64,000 nt of DNA from Stutzerimonas stutzeri (GCF_000590475.1 NZ_CP007441.1:3230660-3294659); one strand, 5' to 3'. Positions 1-9,395 are shown, numbered from the stretch's first letter. Numbers and translations: made by a program. Notes: generated from the letters alone by a model not told the origin.

Positions 1-2
1 AC

Positions 3-1175
3 GCCCAGCCCGAAACGCCCAAGGCGTCTGGCAAGCGCAAGCTCTACCTGCTGATCCTGGCCGTCGTGGTCGTGCTCGGCGTCGCTGGCGTGTACCTCTA
101 TCACACGCTCTACGGCCGCTTTTACGAAAACACCGACGATGCCTACGTGAACGGCAACCTGGTGCAGATCACCCCGCAGATCACCGGAACCGTCATCCGC
201 ATCGCGGTGGACGACGGCGACTATGTCGAAGCCGGTCAGCCACTGGTCTGGCTCGACCCTTCGGACACCGAAGTCGCCCTGCAGAGCGCCGAGGCCAACC
301 TGGCCCGTACGGTGCGCCAGGTCCGTGGCCTGTTCAGCAATGTCGACAGCTACAAGGCGCAGGTCGCCTCGCGCAAGGTCGAGGTGCAGCGCGCCAAGGC
401 CGACTTCGAGCGGCGCAGCAAGCTGGCCAAGAGCGGCGCGATTTCCCGCGAAGAGCTGGCGCACGCCCAGGACGCCCTGACGAGCGCAGAAAATGCCCTG
501 ACCTCTGCCCAGCAACAGCTCGACACCAACCGCGCCCTGGTCGATGACACCATCATCGCCTCGCATCCTGACGTGAAGACCGCTGCGGCCCAGCTGCGCC
601 AAGCGTTCCTCAACCATAGGCGCAGCACCCTGGTGGCACCGGTCAGCGGCTACGTGGCACAGCGTGCCGTGCAGGTCGGCGGTCGCATTCAGCCCGGTGC
701 GGCACTGATGGCAGTGGTGCCGCTGGATCAGATCTGGATCGACGCCAACTTCAAGGAAACCCAGCTCAGCAGCATGCGCATCGGCCAACCGGTGGAAATC
801 AGCGCCGACCTTTATGGGGACGATGTGCACTACCGCGGCACCGTCGAGAGCCTGGGTGTGGGCACTGGTAGTGCCTTCTCGCTGCTGCCGGCGCAGAACG
901 CGACCGGCAACTGGATCAAGATCGTTCAGCGGTTGCCCGTACGCATCCGCCTGGAGCCGGACAACCTGCAAAAGCACCCGCTGCGCATCGGCCTGTCCAC
1001 CGACGTCACCGTGGACCTGCACGATCAGGACGGCCCCCAGCTGTCACAGCGCAGCGCGCAGCAGCCGCGCTTTTCCACCGCCGTCTTCGACGATCAGCTG
1101 GGCGAAGCCAATGCCCTGATCGAACGCACCATCCACGACAACGGCCCAGCGGCCGCCGATCTGGCCAAGCGCTGA
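3..1175 (+). CDS. EmrA/HlyD-family membrane fusion protein (5' end cut by window)
   Basis: Periplasmic adaptor of a tripartite drug-efflux pump. It would link the inner-membrane MFS pump encoded next to it to an outer-membrane channel. The reading frame is already open at base 3, so the true start lies just upstream; 390 residues are visible, close to the family's usual length. A membrane anchor lies at about visible residues 17-34, followed by the conserved NTDDAYVNG segment that opens the first biotinyl-lipoyl half. A coiled-coil hairpin rich in Ala, Gln and Arg follows, then the second lipoyl half (LVAPVSGYVAQRAV) and a beta-barrel region. The 13-base gap to the MFS gene implies one transcript. 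Substrate cannot be told from sequence. Confidence 0.92.
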   Translation, partial: AQPETPKASGKRKLYLLILAVVVVLGVAGVYLYHTLYGRFYENTDDAYVNGNLVQITPQITGTVIRIAVDDGDYVEAGQPLVWLDPSDTEVALQSAEANLARTVRQVRGLFSNVDSYKAQVASRKVEVQRAKADFERRSKLAKSGAISREELAHAQDALTSAENALTSAQQQLDTNRALVDDTIIASHPDVKTAAAQLRQAFLNHRRSTLVAPVSGYVAQRAVQVGGRIQPGAALMAVVPLDQIWIDANFKETQLSSMRIGQPVEISADLYGDDVHYRGTVESLGVGTGSAFSLLPAQNATGNWIKIVQRLPVRIRLEPDNLQKHPLRIGLSTDVTVDLHDQDGPQLSQRSAQQPRFSTAVFDDQLGEANALIERTIHDNGPAAADLAKR

Positions 1176-1188
1176 GCGCGGAGCATCC

Positions 1189-2715
1189 ATGAGCGATAAC
1201 ACCTTTCGCCCGGCGAGCATGCTGCTCGCCGTGGTCGGCCTGTCGCTTGCGACTTTCATGCAGGTGCTCGACACCACGATCGCCAACGTGGCGTTGCCGA
1301 CCATTTCGGGCAACCTCGGGGTCAGTTCCGAACAGGGCACCTGGGTGATCACCTCATTCGCGGTGTGCAACGCCATCGCCCTGCCCCTGACCGGCTGGAT
1401 GGCGCGACGATTCGGCGAGGTAAAGCTGTTCCTCGCTGCCGTGGTGCTCTTCGTGCTTACCTCATTTCTTTGTGGTATTGCACGCTCGATGCCCGAGCTG
1501 GTGGTGTTCCGTGCGCTGCAGGGTTTCTTCGCCGGGCCGCTTTATCCCATGGCGCAGACCCTGCTGCTGGCCATCTTCCCTTCCGCCAAACGCGGGATGG
1601 CGCTTGCGCTGCTGGCCATGGTCACGGTAGTGGCGCCGATTATCGGCCCCATCGCCGGTGGCTGGATCACCGATAGCTACAGCTGGCCGTGGATATTCTT
1701 CATCAACGTGCCGATCGGCATTTTCGCGACGCTGGTGGTCTGGGCGCAGCTGCGCAACAAGCCCGAGCGCATCGTCCACCAGCCGATCGACTACATCGGC
1801 CTGGCGCTGCTGGTGCTCGGCGTCGGCCTGCTCCAGGTGGTGCTGGACAAAGGCAACGACCTGGACTGGTTCGAGTCGAACTTCATCTGCATCAGCACGG
1901 CGATTTCCGTGGTGGCCTTGGTGGCGCTGGTGATTTGGGAGCTGACCGACAAGCATCCGATCATAAATCTGCGGCTGTTCAAGTACCGCAATTTCACCTT
2001 CGGAACCCTGGCACTGGTACTTGGCTATTCCGGTTTCTTCGGCATCAACCTGTTGTTGCCGCAATGGTTGCAGACGCAGCTGGGCTACACCCCGGTCTGG
2101 GCGGGCCTGGCCGCAGCGCCGATCGGCATCCTGCCGGTGTTTCTTTCCCCCCTCGTAGGCAAATATGCCCACAAGGTCGACCTCCGCCTGCTGGCCGGCG
2201 GCTCCTTTCTGGTGATCGGCGCTTCCTGCTTCGTCCGCGCGACCTTCAACACCGAAGTGGATTACCGCCACATTGCCGAAATCCAGGTATTCATGGGGCT
2301 GGGTATCGCGCTGTTCTTCATGCCGACCACCAGCATCCTGCTCTCCAGCCTGCCGCCGAAAGACATCGCCGACGGCTCGGGCCTGGCCACGTTCCTGCGG
2401 GTACTCGGTGGCAGCTTCGCCTCGTCGCTGACGACCTGGCTATGGCACCGTCGGGAGATCTTCCACCATGCCCAACTAACCGAACACGTGACGGCCTATA
2501 ACCCGACCACTCAGCACTACCTCGACCAACTCGGTGGACCATCACAGCAGGCCTACGCGCAGATCGACCGGGTAGTGGAAGCCCAGGCCTACATGCTCTC
2601 GACGGTGGACTACTTCACCCTGATGGGCTGGATATTCGTCGGTCTGGTGCTGATCATCTGGATGGCCAAACCCCCATTCGCCGCAAAAGGCGCGCCATCA
2701 GGCGGTGATCACTAA
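1189..2715 (+). CDS. DHA2-family MFS efflux transporter (EmrB/QacA type)
   Basis: Proton-driven multidrug exporter of the 14-helix DHA2 group, 508 residues, the usual EmrB length. The first helix carries the family signature TFMQVLDTTIANVALP, and the loop after helix 2 has the MFS motif GWMARRFGEVK. Helix 5 has the antiporter motif-C-like stretch APIIGPIAGGW. The preceding gene encodes its membrane fusion partner, so this is an EmrAB-type pair. No outer-membrane factor gene follows, so the channel may lie upstream of the window or be shared. Drug specificity is not predictable. Confidence 0.95.
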   Translation: MSDNTFRPASMLLAVVGLSLATFMQVLDTTIANVALPTISGNLGVSSEQGTWVITSFAVCNAIALPLTGWMARRFGEVKLFLAAVVLFVLTSFLCGIARSMPELVVFRALQGFFAGPLYPMAQTLLLAIFPSAKRGMALALLAMVTVVAPIIGPIAGGWITDSYSWPWIFFINVPIGIFATLVVWAQLRNKPERIVHQPIDYIGLALLVLGVGLLQVVLDKGNDLDWFESNFICISTAISVVALVALVIWELTDKHPIINLRLFKYRNFTFGTLALVLGYSGFFGINLLLPQWLQTQLGYTPVWAGLAAAPIGILPVFLSPLVGKYAHKVDLRLLAGGSFLVIGASCFVRATFNTEVDYRHIAEIQVFMGLGIALFFMPTTSILLSSLPPKDIADGSGLATFLRVLGGSFASSLTTWLWHRREIFHHAQLTEHVTAYNPTTQHYLDQLGGPSQQAYAQIDRVVEAQAYMLSTVDYFTLMGWIFVGLVLIIWMAKPPFAAKGAPSGGDH

Positions 2716-2942
2716 AGCCAGTGACCCGTGTGCGATCGCAGCCGCATGAGTCTTCTCTACGCGCCTGACGGCGCGCCGAAGACCGTTGGCGCACCTGCGA
2801 TCCAGCCCCAGGTTTCTGCGGTTGGCCTTCAAAAGTGGGTGTTGATCGCAACGCCCGACGCATGGCAGCCGGGCGTAAGGCTCGTATTACGACAACCGAT
2901 TGTCCAAACTCTGGAGCACACCTGATCAGAGAGGCGTCGATC

Positions 2943-5378
2943 ATGCGCAAGGCCGAAGCCAAACACCGCCACACCACCAAGCTTGAACGACTACAGCGCT
3001 TCCTGAGCTGGACCACCGATCATCACCCGGATTTCACACCGAAGAAAAATCACCAGGAAAAATGGTTCAGCACCTACCTCGGTCATCAGCCACCGGAGAT
3101 TGGTCGCGCAGCGCGGCTGTTCTGGCTGGGGTTGGATGAGCACGCCGTCGCGGCAAACTTGGAGCCTGCTGATTCGACAAGCCTGCTCGGCCGCCTGATG
3201 AATCGGGACGTGAATGATTTCAGCTGCACGGTCGACATCTTCCGCATCGAAAAAACCCTCGATTGCGGGCCCGTGCAGACTCTTCTAGAGCCGGAATTCG
3301 CCCTGCGCATCGCCGATAGCACGAGCGCCGAGCAGTTCGAGCGCAACGTGAGCGACGCGGTGCAAGCGCTGGTCCGTGACCGTTTGCATGTGCTGGAAAA
3401 GCCCTTCGAGGACATGACCGACGAGCAAAAGGCGCTGTGCCTGGGTCGCCTGCCTGCCAAGCTGTCACGCCTCGATGATTTTGCCGCCCGCGCCGTGGAC
3501 ATCGTCAATGAGGTCAAGCATGAGCTGCGCTACGTGGTGGAGCTGCGCCACGGCGAGCTGGCGCTGGACATGCAGCGGCGCATTCCAGGTGGCCAGGGCC
3601 ATGTGCTCAGCGAACGCGAAGTGGCGGCGCTCAAGGAGGACGACCGACAGGCGATGGTCGCCAAGTTCGAGATGATGGTCGAGGAAGCGCAGGACTTCGA
3701 TCTTCAGCTGCTCGGCGAGAAGCGCCTGACCGAAATCTTCATGATGGAGCCGAAGAAGCTGCGTCGAACCATCCGCTTCGCCCGCGAGGACAACCGTGAA
3801 AAGATGGCGTTTGCGGTGCTGCTGGAGAACAACCCGCGCTTCGTTCACTACCACAAGCTCTATGCCGCACGGCGCCTGACCCGCACCTGGACGGCCCTGC
3901 TCGGCCCGACCAACAGCGGCAAAACGCACCAGGCCATCGAGGCCATGACCGGCGTCGAGCACGCCATCTATCTGTCACCCCTGCGCCTGATGGCACTGGA
4001 AAACCAGGAGCGCATCGAGTCCATGGGCGTGCCCTGCTCGCTGGTTACCGGTGAGGAAGAAATCATCCGTGAGGGCGCCACGCACTATTGCTGCACGGTC
4101 GAGGAATTCGCCCGTTTCCGTCACGAATCCTGGGATGTGGTGGTAATCGATGAAGTGCAGATGATGGCCGACTCGCAACGCGGCTGGGCCTGGGTCGATG
4201 CGCTGGTCAGCGCCTACACACAGGACCTGATCATGACCGGCCCGGAGCTGATCCGACCATCGCTGAAAACGCTTTGCGACCTGTGCGAGGACACGCTGGT
4301 GGTCAAGCGCACCAAGCGCCTGTCGCCGGTGGACGTGGCGCGTCGCTCAACCTCGATCAAGGCGCTGGATGCCGGCTCCATGCTGGTTGCCTTCAGCCGC
4401 AAGACGGTGCTCGAACTCAAAGCGATGCTGGAGATGACCGGCAAGAGCGTCTCGGTGGTCTACGGTGCGCTGTCCCCGGAGGTGCGCCGCGAGCAGGCAC
4501 GTCGGTTCCGTGAAGGCGAGGCGGACATCATGGTCGCGACCGATGCCGTGGGCATGGGGTTGAACATGCCAGCGCACACCCTGTGTTTCTATACCGACGA
4601 GAAGTACGACGGCATCCAGAATCGTCAGCTCAAGGTGCAGGAGGTCAAGCAGATCGGCGGGCGCGCCGGGCGCTTCGGACACCACGACAGTGGCCTCATC
4701 ACCGCACTCGATGGGCAGACGCTGCAATCGATCAAGCGCTTGTTCCATAGCGAAGACCAGCCGGTGGACCTGTCTCAGTTTCAGGTACGGCCCTCCATCG
4801 AACACCTGCAAGCCATCTCCGAGCTGATGAACGAGCCCAGCCTGCTACGCGCCTGGCTGACCTTCAACCGCAACATCAACTACGGCGATGAATTCATCTC
4901 GATCCTGCCCGATGAGTTGGCTGAGTGGATCAAGCTGATCGACGACCCGACCATCGACTTGCCGCTGCGCTGGATCTTCGCCTGCACGCCGATCCGCGGC
5001 GGGCTGGACAGCCCGGCCAGCCAATTCGCCCAACAATGGCTGAAGAAAGTCGCGCAGGACAAGGAAATTTCGCTGCCAAGGCTGATCATCGACGCGGACC
5101 TGGCGACGCTGGAAAGCTCGCTGCACGTCATCGAAACCTACTTGCATCTGGCCCGCACGCTGCCGGCGCATTTCCCGGCGCTGGAGCAGGCTGAGCAGCA
5201 CCGTAGCCTGCTCAACGGCGCTATCACCCGTGAGTTGTCGCGTCAGCGCAAGCCCCGCAGTTCGGATCGACGCCAGATGTCGAGGGACAACCGGAACTGC
5301 AAGCAATGCGGCAAGGAGATGCCGATGGCGGCGCGCAAGTTTCGTCTATGCCAGAGCTGTTTCCGCGAGCAGCGTTGA
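2943..5378 (+). CDS. SUV3-like DExH-box helicase with C-terminal zinc finger
   Basis: Probable ATP-dependent RNA (or RNA/DNA) helicase of the SUV3 branch of superfamily 2, best known from the mitochondrial degradosome. The ATG at 2943 is chosen because AGAGG lies 8 bases upstream; the frame is open further back but without an initiation signal. The 811-residue protein has Walker A GPTNSGKT (residues 321-328, Lys327), a DEVQ box (403-406) and motif VI QIGGRAGRFG (570-579). It ends with a CX2C...CX2C zinc finger (Cys786, 789, 803, 806). About 320 residues precede the motor and match no domain I recognise. It appears monocistronic. An RNA-decay role is inferred from the family only. Confidence 0.88.
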   Translation: MRKAEAKHRHTTKLERLQRFLSWTTDHHPDFTPKKNHQEKWFSTYLGHQPPEIGRAARLFWLGLDEHAVAANLEPADSTSLLGRLMNRDVNDFSCTVDIFRIEKTLDCGPVQTLLEPEFALRIADSTSAEQFERNVSDAVQALVRDRLHVLEKPFEDMTDEQKALCLGRLPAKLSRLDDFAARAVDIVNEVKHELRYVVELRHGELALDMQRRIPGGQGHVLSEREVAALKEDDRQAMVAKFEMMVEEAQDFDLQLLGEKRLTEIFMMEPKKLRRTIRFAREDNREKMAFAVLLENNPRFVHYHKLYAARRLTRTWTALLGPTNSGKTHQAIEAMTGVEHAIYLSPLRLMALENQERIESMGVPCSLVTGEEEIIREGATHYCCTVEEFARFRHESWDVVVIDEVQMMADSQRGWAWVDALVSAYTQDLIMTGPELIRPSLKTLCDLCEDTLVVKRTKRLSPVDVARRSTSIKALDAGSMLVAFSRKTVLELKAMLEMTGKSVSVVYGALSPEVRREQARRFREGEADIMVATDAVGMGLNMPAHTLCFYTDEKYDGIQNRQLKVQEVKQIGGRAGRFGHHDSGLITALDGQTLQSIKRLFHSEDQPVDLSQFQVRPSIEHLQAISELMNEPSLLRAWLTFNRNINYGDEFISILPDELAEWIKLIDDPTIDLPLRWIFACTPIRGGLDSPASQFAQQWLKKVAQDKEISLPRLIIDADLATLESSLHVIETYLHLARTLPAHFPALEQAEQHRSLLNGAITRELSRQRKPRSSDRRQMSRDNRNCKQCGKEMPMAARKFRLCQSCFREQR

Positions 5379-5436
5379 GCGCGATTCCAGGCAACGTTGT
5401 GCGGCGGCATCGCCTAACGCACGAAGGTTTAAGACT

Positions 5437-5456
5437 GGCCAGCTACTGAGCTGGCC
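5437..5456 (+). terminator. hairpin downstream of helicase gene
   Basis: Perfect 8-bp inverted repeat GGCCAGCT-actg-AGCTGGCC, 58 bases after the helicase stop. No long T-run follows, so termination strength is uncertain. Confidence 0.35.
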
Positions 5457-5539
5457 CTTAGGATGCGGCAGGTTTATCCAATGGCAGGACCTTTCCAAGC
5501 CCTGCCGCGACACCGCTGCTTGCCAAGGAGTCAGGGCCA

Positions 5540-6571
5540 ATGTCGATCATTATTCAGTTGCGTCAGCAACTGGCCGCGATCACCAGCAAATTCGGCTGGG
5601 CCGCATTGATACTCGCGCTGTGCGTGCATGCGGGCGTGTCCTATGCCGGCCTGCGCCTGTTCGGGGAAATACCGCTCACCGAGTTTAAAACCTTCATCTA
5701 TTTCTACTTCACCACCGCGCTGACCGTCGGCTACGGCGACTTCTCACCGCAGACCGCCGGCGGCCGGATCTTCGTCTCCACCTGGTTGATGATGGGCGGC
5801 ATCGCACTGCTGACAGCCATCATCGGCAAGACCACCAATTCCATCATCGAAGTCTGGAGAAAAGGCATGAAAGGCAAAGGGACGTTCGCTACCTGCACGG
5901 GCCATACCGTCGTGGTGGGCTGGGAAGGCGCCATCAGCGAACGCGTCGTCGAACTGCTGCACGAGGACGAAACCTCCAACGACCACCTGATTGTCATCTG
6001 CGATACGGTGCTCGAAGAAAACCCGATGCCGGGCAAGGCCGAATTCATCCGCGGCGAGAGCCTGTCCTCCATGGCACTGCTGCAGCGCGCCGGGGTGAAA
6101 GGCGCCGAACGCACACTGGTGCGCACCGGCTCGGACGATCTGACCCTCGCCGTGGTGCTGACGATCAACCAGCTCGATCCCGTCGGCCACGTGGTCGCGC
6201 ATTTCAGCAGCAGCGAAACCGCCCGGCTGGCTCGCAGCTACGCGCCGAAACTGGAATGCACCTCGAGTATGGCCATTGAAATGCTGGTGCGATCGTCCCA
6301 AGACCCGGGTTCGTCGGTGATCATCAACGAGCTGCTCAGCGTCGGTCAGGGCGCGACGCAGTACCGCCTGCAACTGCCCGATAGCTTCGAAAGCACAGTC
6401 GGCACGCTGTACAAGCAACTGAAGGACAAGCACAACGCAACCTTGATCGGCTACCGCGCTGACGGCCAGACCCAGCCATCGATCAATCCGGCCAACGACA
6501 CACTCGTTCGCGGTGGCGAGCTTTTCTATATCGCCTCCGCCCGGCTCGGCGGGCTGGACAGCGGCAGCTGA
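5540..6571 (+). CDS. two-helix potassium channel with cytoplasmic RCK (TrkA-N-like) domain
   Basis: Likely inner-membrane K+ channel, 343 residues. Two hydrophobic helices (about 18-38 and 84-103) flank a pore loop carrying the selectivity filter TVGYGD (residues 62-67). The rest is a cytoplasmic regulator-of-K-conductance fold of about 200 residues. Its nucleotide-binding glycine loop is degenerate (VVVGWEGAISE rather than GxGxxG). Ligand gating may therefore differ from canonical RCK channels. The start is supported by AAGGAG nine bases upstream. It is followed by a strong bidirectional terminator and looks monocistronic. Confidence 0.87.
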   Translation: MSIIIQLRQQLAAITSKFGWAALILALCVHAGVSYAGLRLFGEIPLTEFKTFIYFYFTTALTVGYGDFSPQTAGGRIFVSTWLMMGGIALLTAIIGKTTNSIIEVWRKGMKGKGTFATCTGHTVVVGWEGAISERVVELLHEDETSNDHLIVICDTVLEENPMPGKAEFIRGESLSSMALLQRAGVKGAERTLVRTGSDDLTLAVVLTINQLDPVGHVVAHFSSSETARLARSYAPKLECTSSMAIEMLVRSSQDPGSSVIINELLSVGQGATQYRLQLPDSFESTVGTLYKQLKDKHNATLIGYRADGQTQPSINPANDTLVRGGELFYIASARLGGLDSGS

Positions 6572-6623
6572 CCTCGAACCACTCAGCGCTCACGATCGGC
6601 GCTCGAAGCAGCAGGAGCCCACC

Positions 6624-6657
6624 AAAACAGAAAGGCTCCGAGGAGCCTTTCTGTTTT
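6624..6657. terminator. bidirectional intrinsic terminator
   Basis: A perfect 16-bp inverted repeat (AAAACAGAAAGGCTCC / GGAGCCTTTCTGTTTT) around a two-base centre, with A-run and T-run on opposite sides. It lies between two convergent genes and can serve both strands. Confidence 0.85.
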
Positions 6658-6664
6658 GTTGCGG

Positions 6665-6976
6665 CTAGCGGTGCCCTCTCTTCCAGTCCCTGCGTTCAAC
6701 CACGACGTACTCCACCCGCTTCGGCTGATATCTCACGACGCGCCGCGGCGCCTGGCGGGCATAGCGGACCACCGGTCTCGGCGGCTGATAGGCATGGCGA
6801 GGCGGCTGGTGTCGATGGTCATCATTGGAGGCGTTCGCCAGCACCGCCCCCACCACGGCACCAACCGCCGCTCCGGCCAGCACCGGTACCACAACGTTGC
6901 GATCCGCAGCTGACGCGGTTCCGGCGGCGACCAGACAACCCGCAAGCAAGGCGACTTTGAGTATTCGATTGAACAT
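6665..6976 (-). CDS. small exported protein with glycine-zipper segment
   Basis: 103-residue protein of unknown function. The start at 6976 is chosen over an in-frame upstream ATG because it is preceded by GGAGAAAC and opens a clean signal peptide (residues 1-22, cleavage after TASA). The mature part begins with an Ala/Gly/Val-rich stretch (VLAGAAVGAVVGAVLA, a glycine-zipper pattern). The C-terminal half is very basic, with repeated Arg, Tyr and Pro. Likely periplasmic or envelope-associated. It resembles small pseudomonad envelope proteins, but no specific role can be given. It shares the convergent terminator with the K+ channel gene. Confidence 0.75.
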   Translation of the reverse strand: MFNRILKVALLAGCLVAAGTASAADRNVVVPVLAGAAVGAVVGAVLANASNDDHRHQPPRHAYQPPRPVVRYARQAPRRVVRYQPKRVEYVVVERRDWKRGHR

Positions 6977-7172
6977 GGCGTTTCTCCTCAGCGGACGGGA
7001 GTCGTTCTCCCTGCATCCATCTAACCCCACCGCTTCGTCAGCTGAGGTCAGCAGGGTGTAAACAAGCGGTAAACAGCCGGCACTCCGACCGGGCTTTGCA
7101 AGACGGGAAGGGAATCAATGACCCACCGGGTCGTTCTCAACAGAACACCTGCAATCAGCTCCAGGAGCCACC

Positions 7173-7598
7173 ATGAACGACCCACACGATCTGCAACGAT
7201 TCGTCGAGGCGCAGGCAACCGTCTATGAACGCGCACTGGCTGAGTTGAAAGCCGGGCTGAAGCAAAGCCACTGGATGTGGTTCGTCTTTCCGCAGATCGC
7301 CGGGTTGGGCCACAGCGACATGGCCCGGCGCTACGCGATCAGCGGCGCGGAAGAGGCTAAGGCCTATCTGGAGCATTCACTCCTCGGGCCTCGCCTCGAA
7401 GAATGTGCGCAAGCCTTGCTGGAACATGCCGGGCGCCCAGCGCGGCGGATTCTGGGCTCGCCGGACGACATGAAGTTGCATTCGAGCATGACTCTGTTCG
7501 CCACCGTCGCGCCCGAGCGTACCGTGTTCCAGGCAGTGTTGGACGCCTTCTACGCAGCCCGGCCCGACACGGCGACACTGTCGCGCCTGGATCGGTAA
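7173..7598 (+). CDS. DUF1810 family protein
   Basis: 141-residue cytoplasmic protein of the DUF1810 family. The conserved opening DLQRFVEAQ and the motif HWMWFVFPQI are both present. No enzymatic function is established for the family. The start has CCAGGAGCC about eight bases upstream. There is no signal peptide or membrane segment, and it is not obviously in an operon with its neighbours. Confidence 0.88.
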   Translation: MNDPHDLQRFVEAQATVYERALAELKAGLKQSHWMWFVFPQIAGLGHSDMARRYAISGAEEAKAYLEHSLLGPRLEECAQALLEHAGRPARRILGSPDDMKLHSSMTLFATVAPERTVFQAVLDAFYAARPDTATLSRLDR

Positions 7599-7696
7599 CG
7601 GGACTGCGCCCGACGGTCGATAGGCGGGTCGAGGCATCTGCGTTAGGCTTCCAGCTACCAGGCAGGCCCCGCCGCCCCTCACCGACAGGTCTCCAG

Positions 7697-9352
7697 ATGA
7701 ATATCTCGCTGTTCAGCCGCTACGCATTTTTTGTCTTCTGCGCCCTGACCACCCTGCTCTGCCTGCCGTTTCTGCATCATTCCTGGGTATGGCCGTTATT
7801 CCTTCTCACCGCGCTGCTGACGCTCGTGGGCATTCGTGATCTGCGCCAGTGCGAACACGCGGTACGGCGCAACTATCCGATCCTTGGCAACATCCGTTAC
7901 CTGGTCGAAGGCATCCGCCCGGAAATCCGTCAGTACCTCCTGGAAAGCGATCAGGACCGCGTGCCGTTCTCCCGTGCGCAGCGGTCGCTGGTTTATGCCC
8001 GGGCTAAAAACGAGGTGGACGACAAGCCCTTCGGAACCCTGATCGACGTCTACGAGCCTGGCTACGAGTGCATCGGCCATTCGATCCGTACCGCAGCGGT
8101 CAGCGATCCCGAAACCTTCCGCGTGTCGATTGGCGGCCCGCAGTGCCCGCAGCCGTATTCCGCTTCGGTGTTCAATATTTCGGCGATGAGTTTCGGCTCG
8201 CTCAGCGGCAATGCGATCCTGGCGCTGAACCGTGGCGCCAAGCTCGGTGGCTTTTACCATGACACCGGTGAAGGCAGTATCAGCCGCTACCATCGCGAAC
8301 ACGGCGGGGATCTGGTCTGGGAGCTGGGTAGCGGTTATTTCGGCTGTCGCTCTGAAAACGGCGGATTCGACCCCGACCGCTTTGCTGCACAGGCGCGTGA
8401 CCCGCAGATAAAGATGATCGAGATCAAGCTGAGCCAGGGCGCCAAACCCGGGCACGGCGGAATCCTCCCAGGGCGCAAGGTCAACGCCGAAATCGCCACC
8501 ACCCGCGGTGTACCGGAAGGCGTGGACTGCATCTCGCCAGCGAGCCACAGCGCCTTCGCCACGCCGCTTGAACTGATGGCATTCATCGCGCAACTGCGCG
8601 AACTGTCGGGTGGCAAGCCGGTCGGCTTCAAGCTTTGCATCGGGCATCCATGGGAGTTCGTCGGCATCGTCAAGGCCATGCTGCAGAGCGGTGTCTATCC
8701 AGACTTCATCGTGGTCGATGGCAAGGAAGGCGGAACCGGCGCAGCCCCGGTGGAGTTCACCAACCACATCGGCATGCCCCTGCGTGAAAGTCTCTTGTTC
8801 GTGCATAACGTGCTGGTCGGCTGCAACCTGCGCGAACACATCCGCATCGGCGCGAGCGGCAAAATCGTCAGTGCCTTCGATATCGCCAGCGTATTGGCCA
8901 TGGGCGCAGACTGGGTGAATTCGGCGCGCGGTTTCATGTTTGCCATCGGCTGCATCCAGTCCCAGCACTGCCACACCAACCGATGCCCCACCGGCGTTGC
9001 CACCCAGGATCCGTTGCGCCAACGCGCGTTGGTGGTGCCGGACAAGGCCGACCGGGTCTTCAGTTTCCACCGCAACACCGTGCATGCACTGGCTGAACTG
9101 CTCGCGGCGGCCGGTCTGTCGCACCCGGCCGAGCTGGGGCCACACCACCTGATCCGCCGCATCAGCTCGACTGAAATCAAGCTGTTCTCGCAGCTGTACT
9201 ATTTCGTCCAACCAGGTGCGTTGCTGGAAAAACATATCGATAGCGAATTCTTCGCCAGGATCTGGAGCATGGCTCAGGCAGACAGCTTCGAAGCCATGCC
9301 GCAGAAGACTGAGCGCGGCGCCGCACAAGTCGAGGAACCGCTGATCAGCTAA
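7697..9352 (+). CDS. stand-alone FMN-binding glutamate-synthase-like protein
   Basis: 551 residues resembling the FMN/Fe-S barrel of the glutamate synthase large subunit, without the glutaminase domain or the C-terminal beta-helix. The N-terminus has two predicted membrane helices (about 8-25 and 30-46), so it is probably membrane tethered. The body carries the barrel motifs ISAMSFGSLSGNAI and DGKEGGTGAAP and a Cys cluster CX5CX4C (CIQSQHCHTNRC), as in the [3Fe-4S] site of GltB. Start chosen at the ATG before the hydrophobic N-terminus; the open frame extends upstream without a start signal. Homologues are common and often described only as FMN-binding glutamate synthase family. The physiological reaction is unknown. 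Confidence 0.9.
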   Translation: MNISLFSRYAFFVFCALTTLLCLPFLHHSWVWPLFLLTALLTLVGIRDLRQCEHAVRRNYPILGNIRYLVEGIRPEIRQYLLESDQDRVPFSRAQRSLVYARAKNEVDDKPFGTLIDVYEPGYECIGHSIRTAAVSDPETFRVSIGGPQCPQPYSASVFNISAMSFGSLSGNAILALNRGAKLGGFYHDTGEGSISRYHREHGGDLVWELGSGYFGCRSENGGFDPDRFAAQARDPQIKMIEIKLSQGAKPGHGGILPGRKVNAEIATTRGVPEGVDCISPASHSAFATPLELMAFIAQLRELSGGKPVGFKLCIGHPWEFVGIVKAMLQSGVYPDFIVVDGKEGGTGAAPVEFTNHIGMPLRESLLFVHNVLVGCNLREHIRIGASGKIVSAFDIASVLAMGADWVNSARGFMFAIGCIQSQHCHTNRCPTGVATQDPLRQRALVVPDKADRVFSFHRNTVHALAELLAAAGLSHPAELGPHHLIRRISSTEIKLFSQLYYFVQPGALLEKHIDSEFFARIWSMAQADSFEAMPQKTERGAAQVEEPLIS

Positions 9353-9363
9353 GCCATGCCGCA

Positions 9364-9395
9364 GCGGATCGCCGCTGATCCCCGGCGCGATCCGC
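9364..9395 (+). terminator. hairpin after the glutamate-synthase-like gene
   Basis: Inverted repeat GCGGATCG ... CGATCCGC starting 11 bases after the stop codon. The loop is GC-rich and only a short pyrimidine stretch follows, so this is a weak terminator call. Confidence 0.4.

Noticed and set aside
1462..2271. 269-codon minus-strand frame inside the MFS transporter gene
   Set aside because: His/Gln/Arg-rich antisense of transmembrane codons; the sense frame is unambiguous.
2851..2876. ACGCCCG/CGGGCGT inverted repeat before the helicase
   Set aside because: Too far (136 bases) from the MFS stop, with a 12-base loop and no T-run, to call as a terminator.
7796..9328. 510-codon open frame antisense to the glutamate-synthase-like gene
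   Set aside because: It mirrors a well-conserved flavoprotein gene; its His/Asp/Ala/Gln-heavy composition is what antisense frames in GC-rich DNA look like, with no domain or ribosome site.
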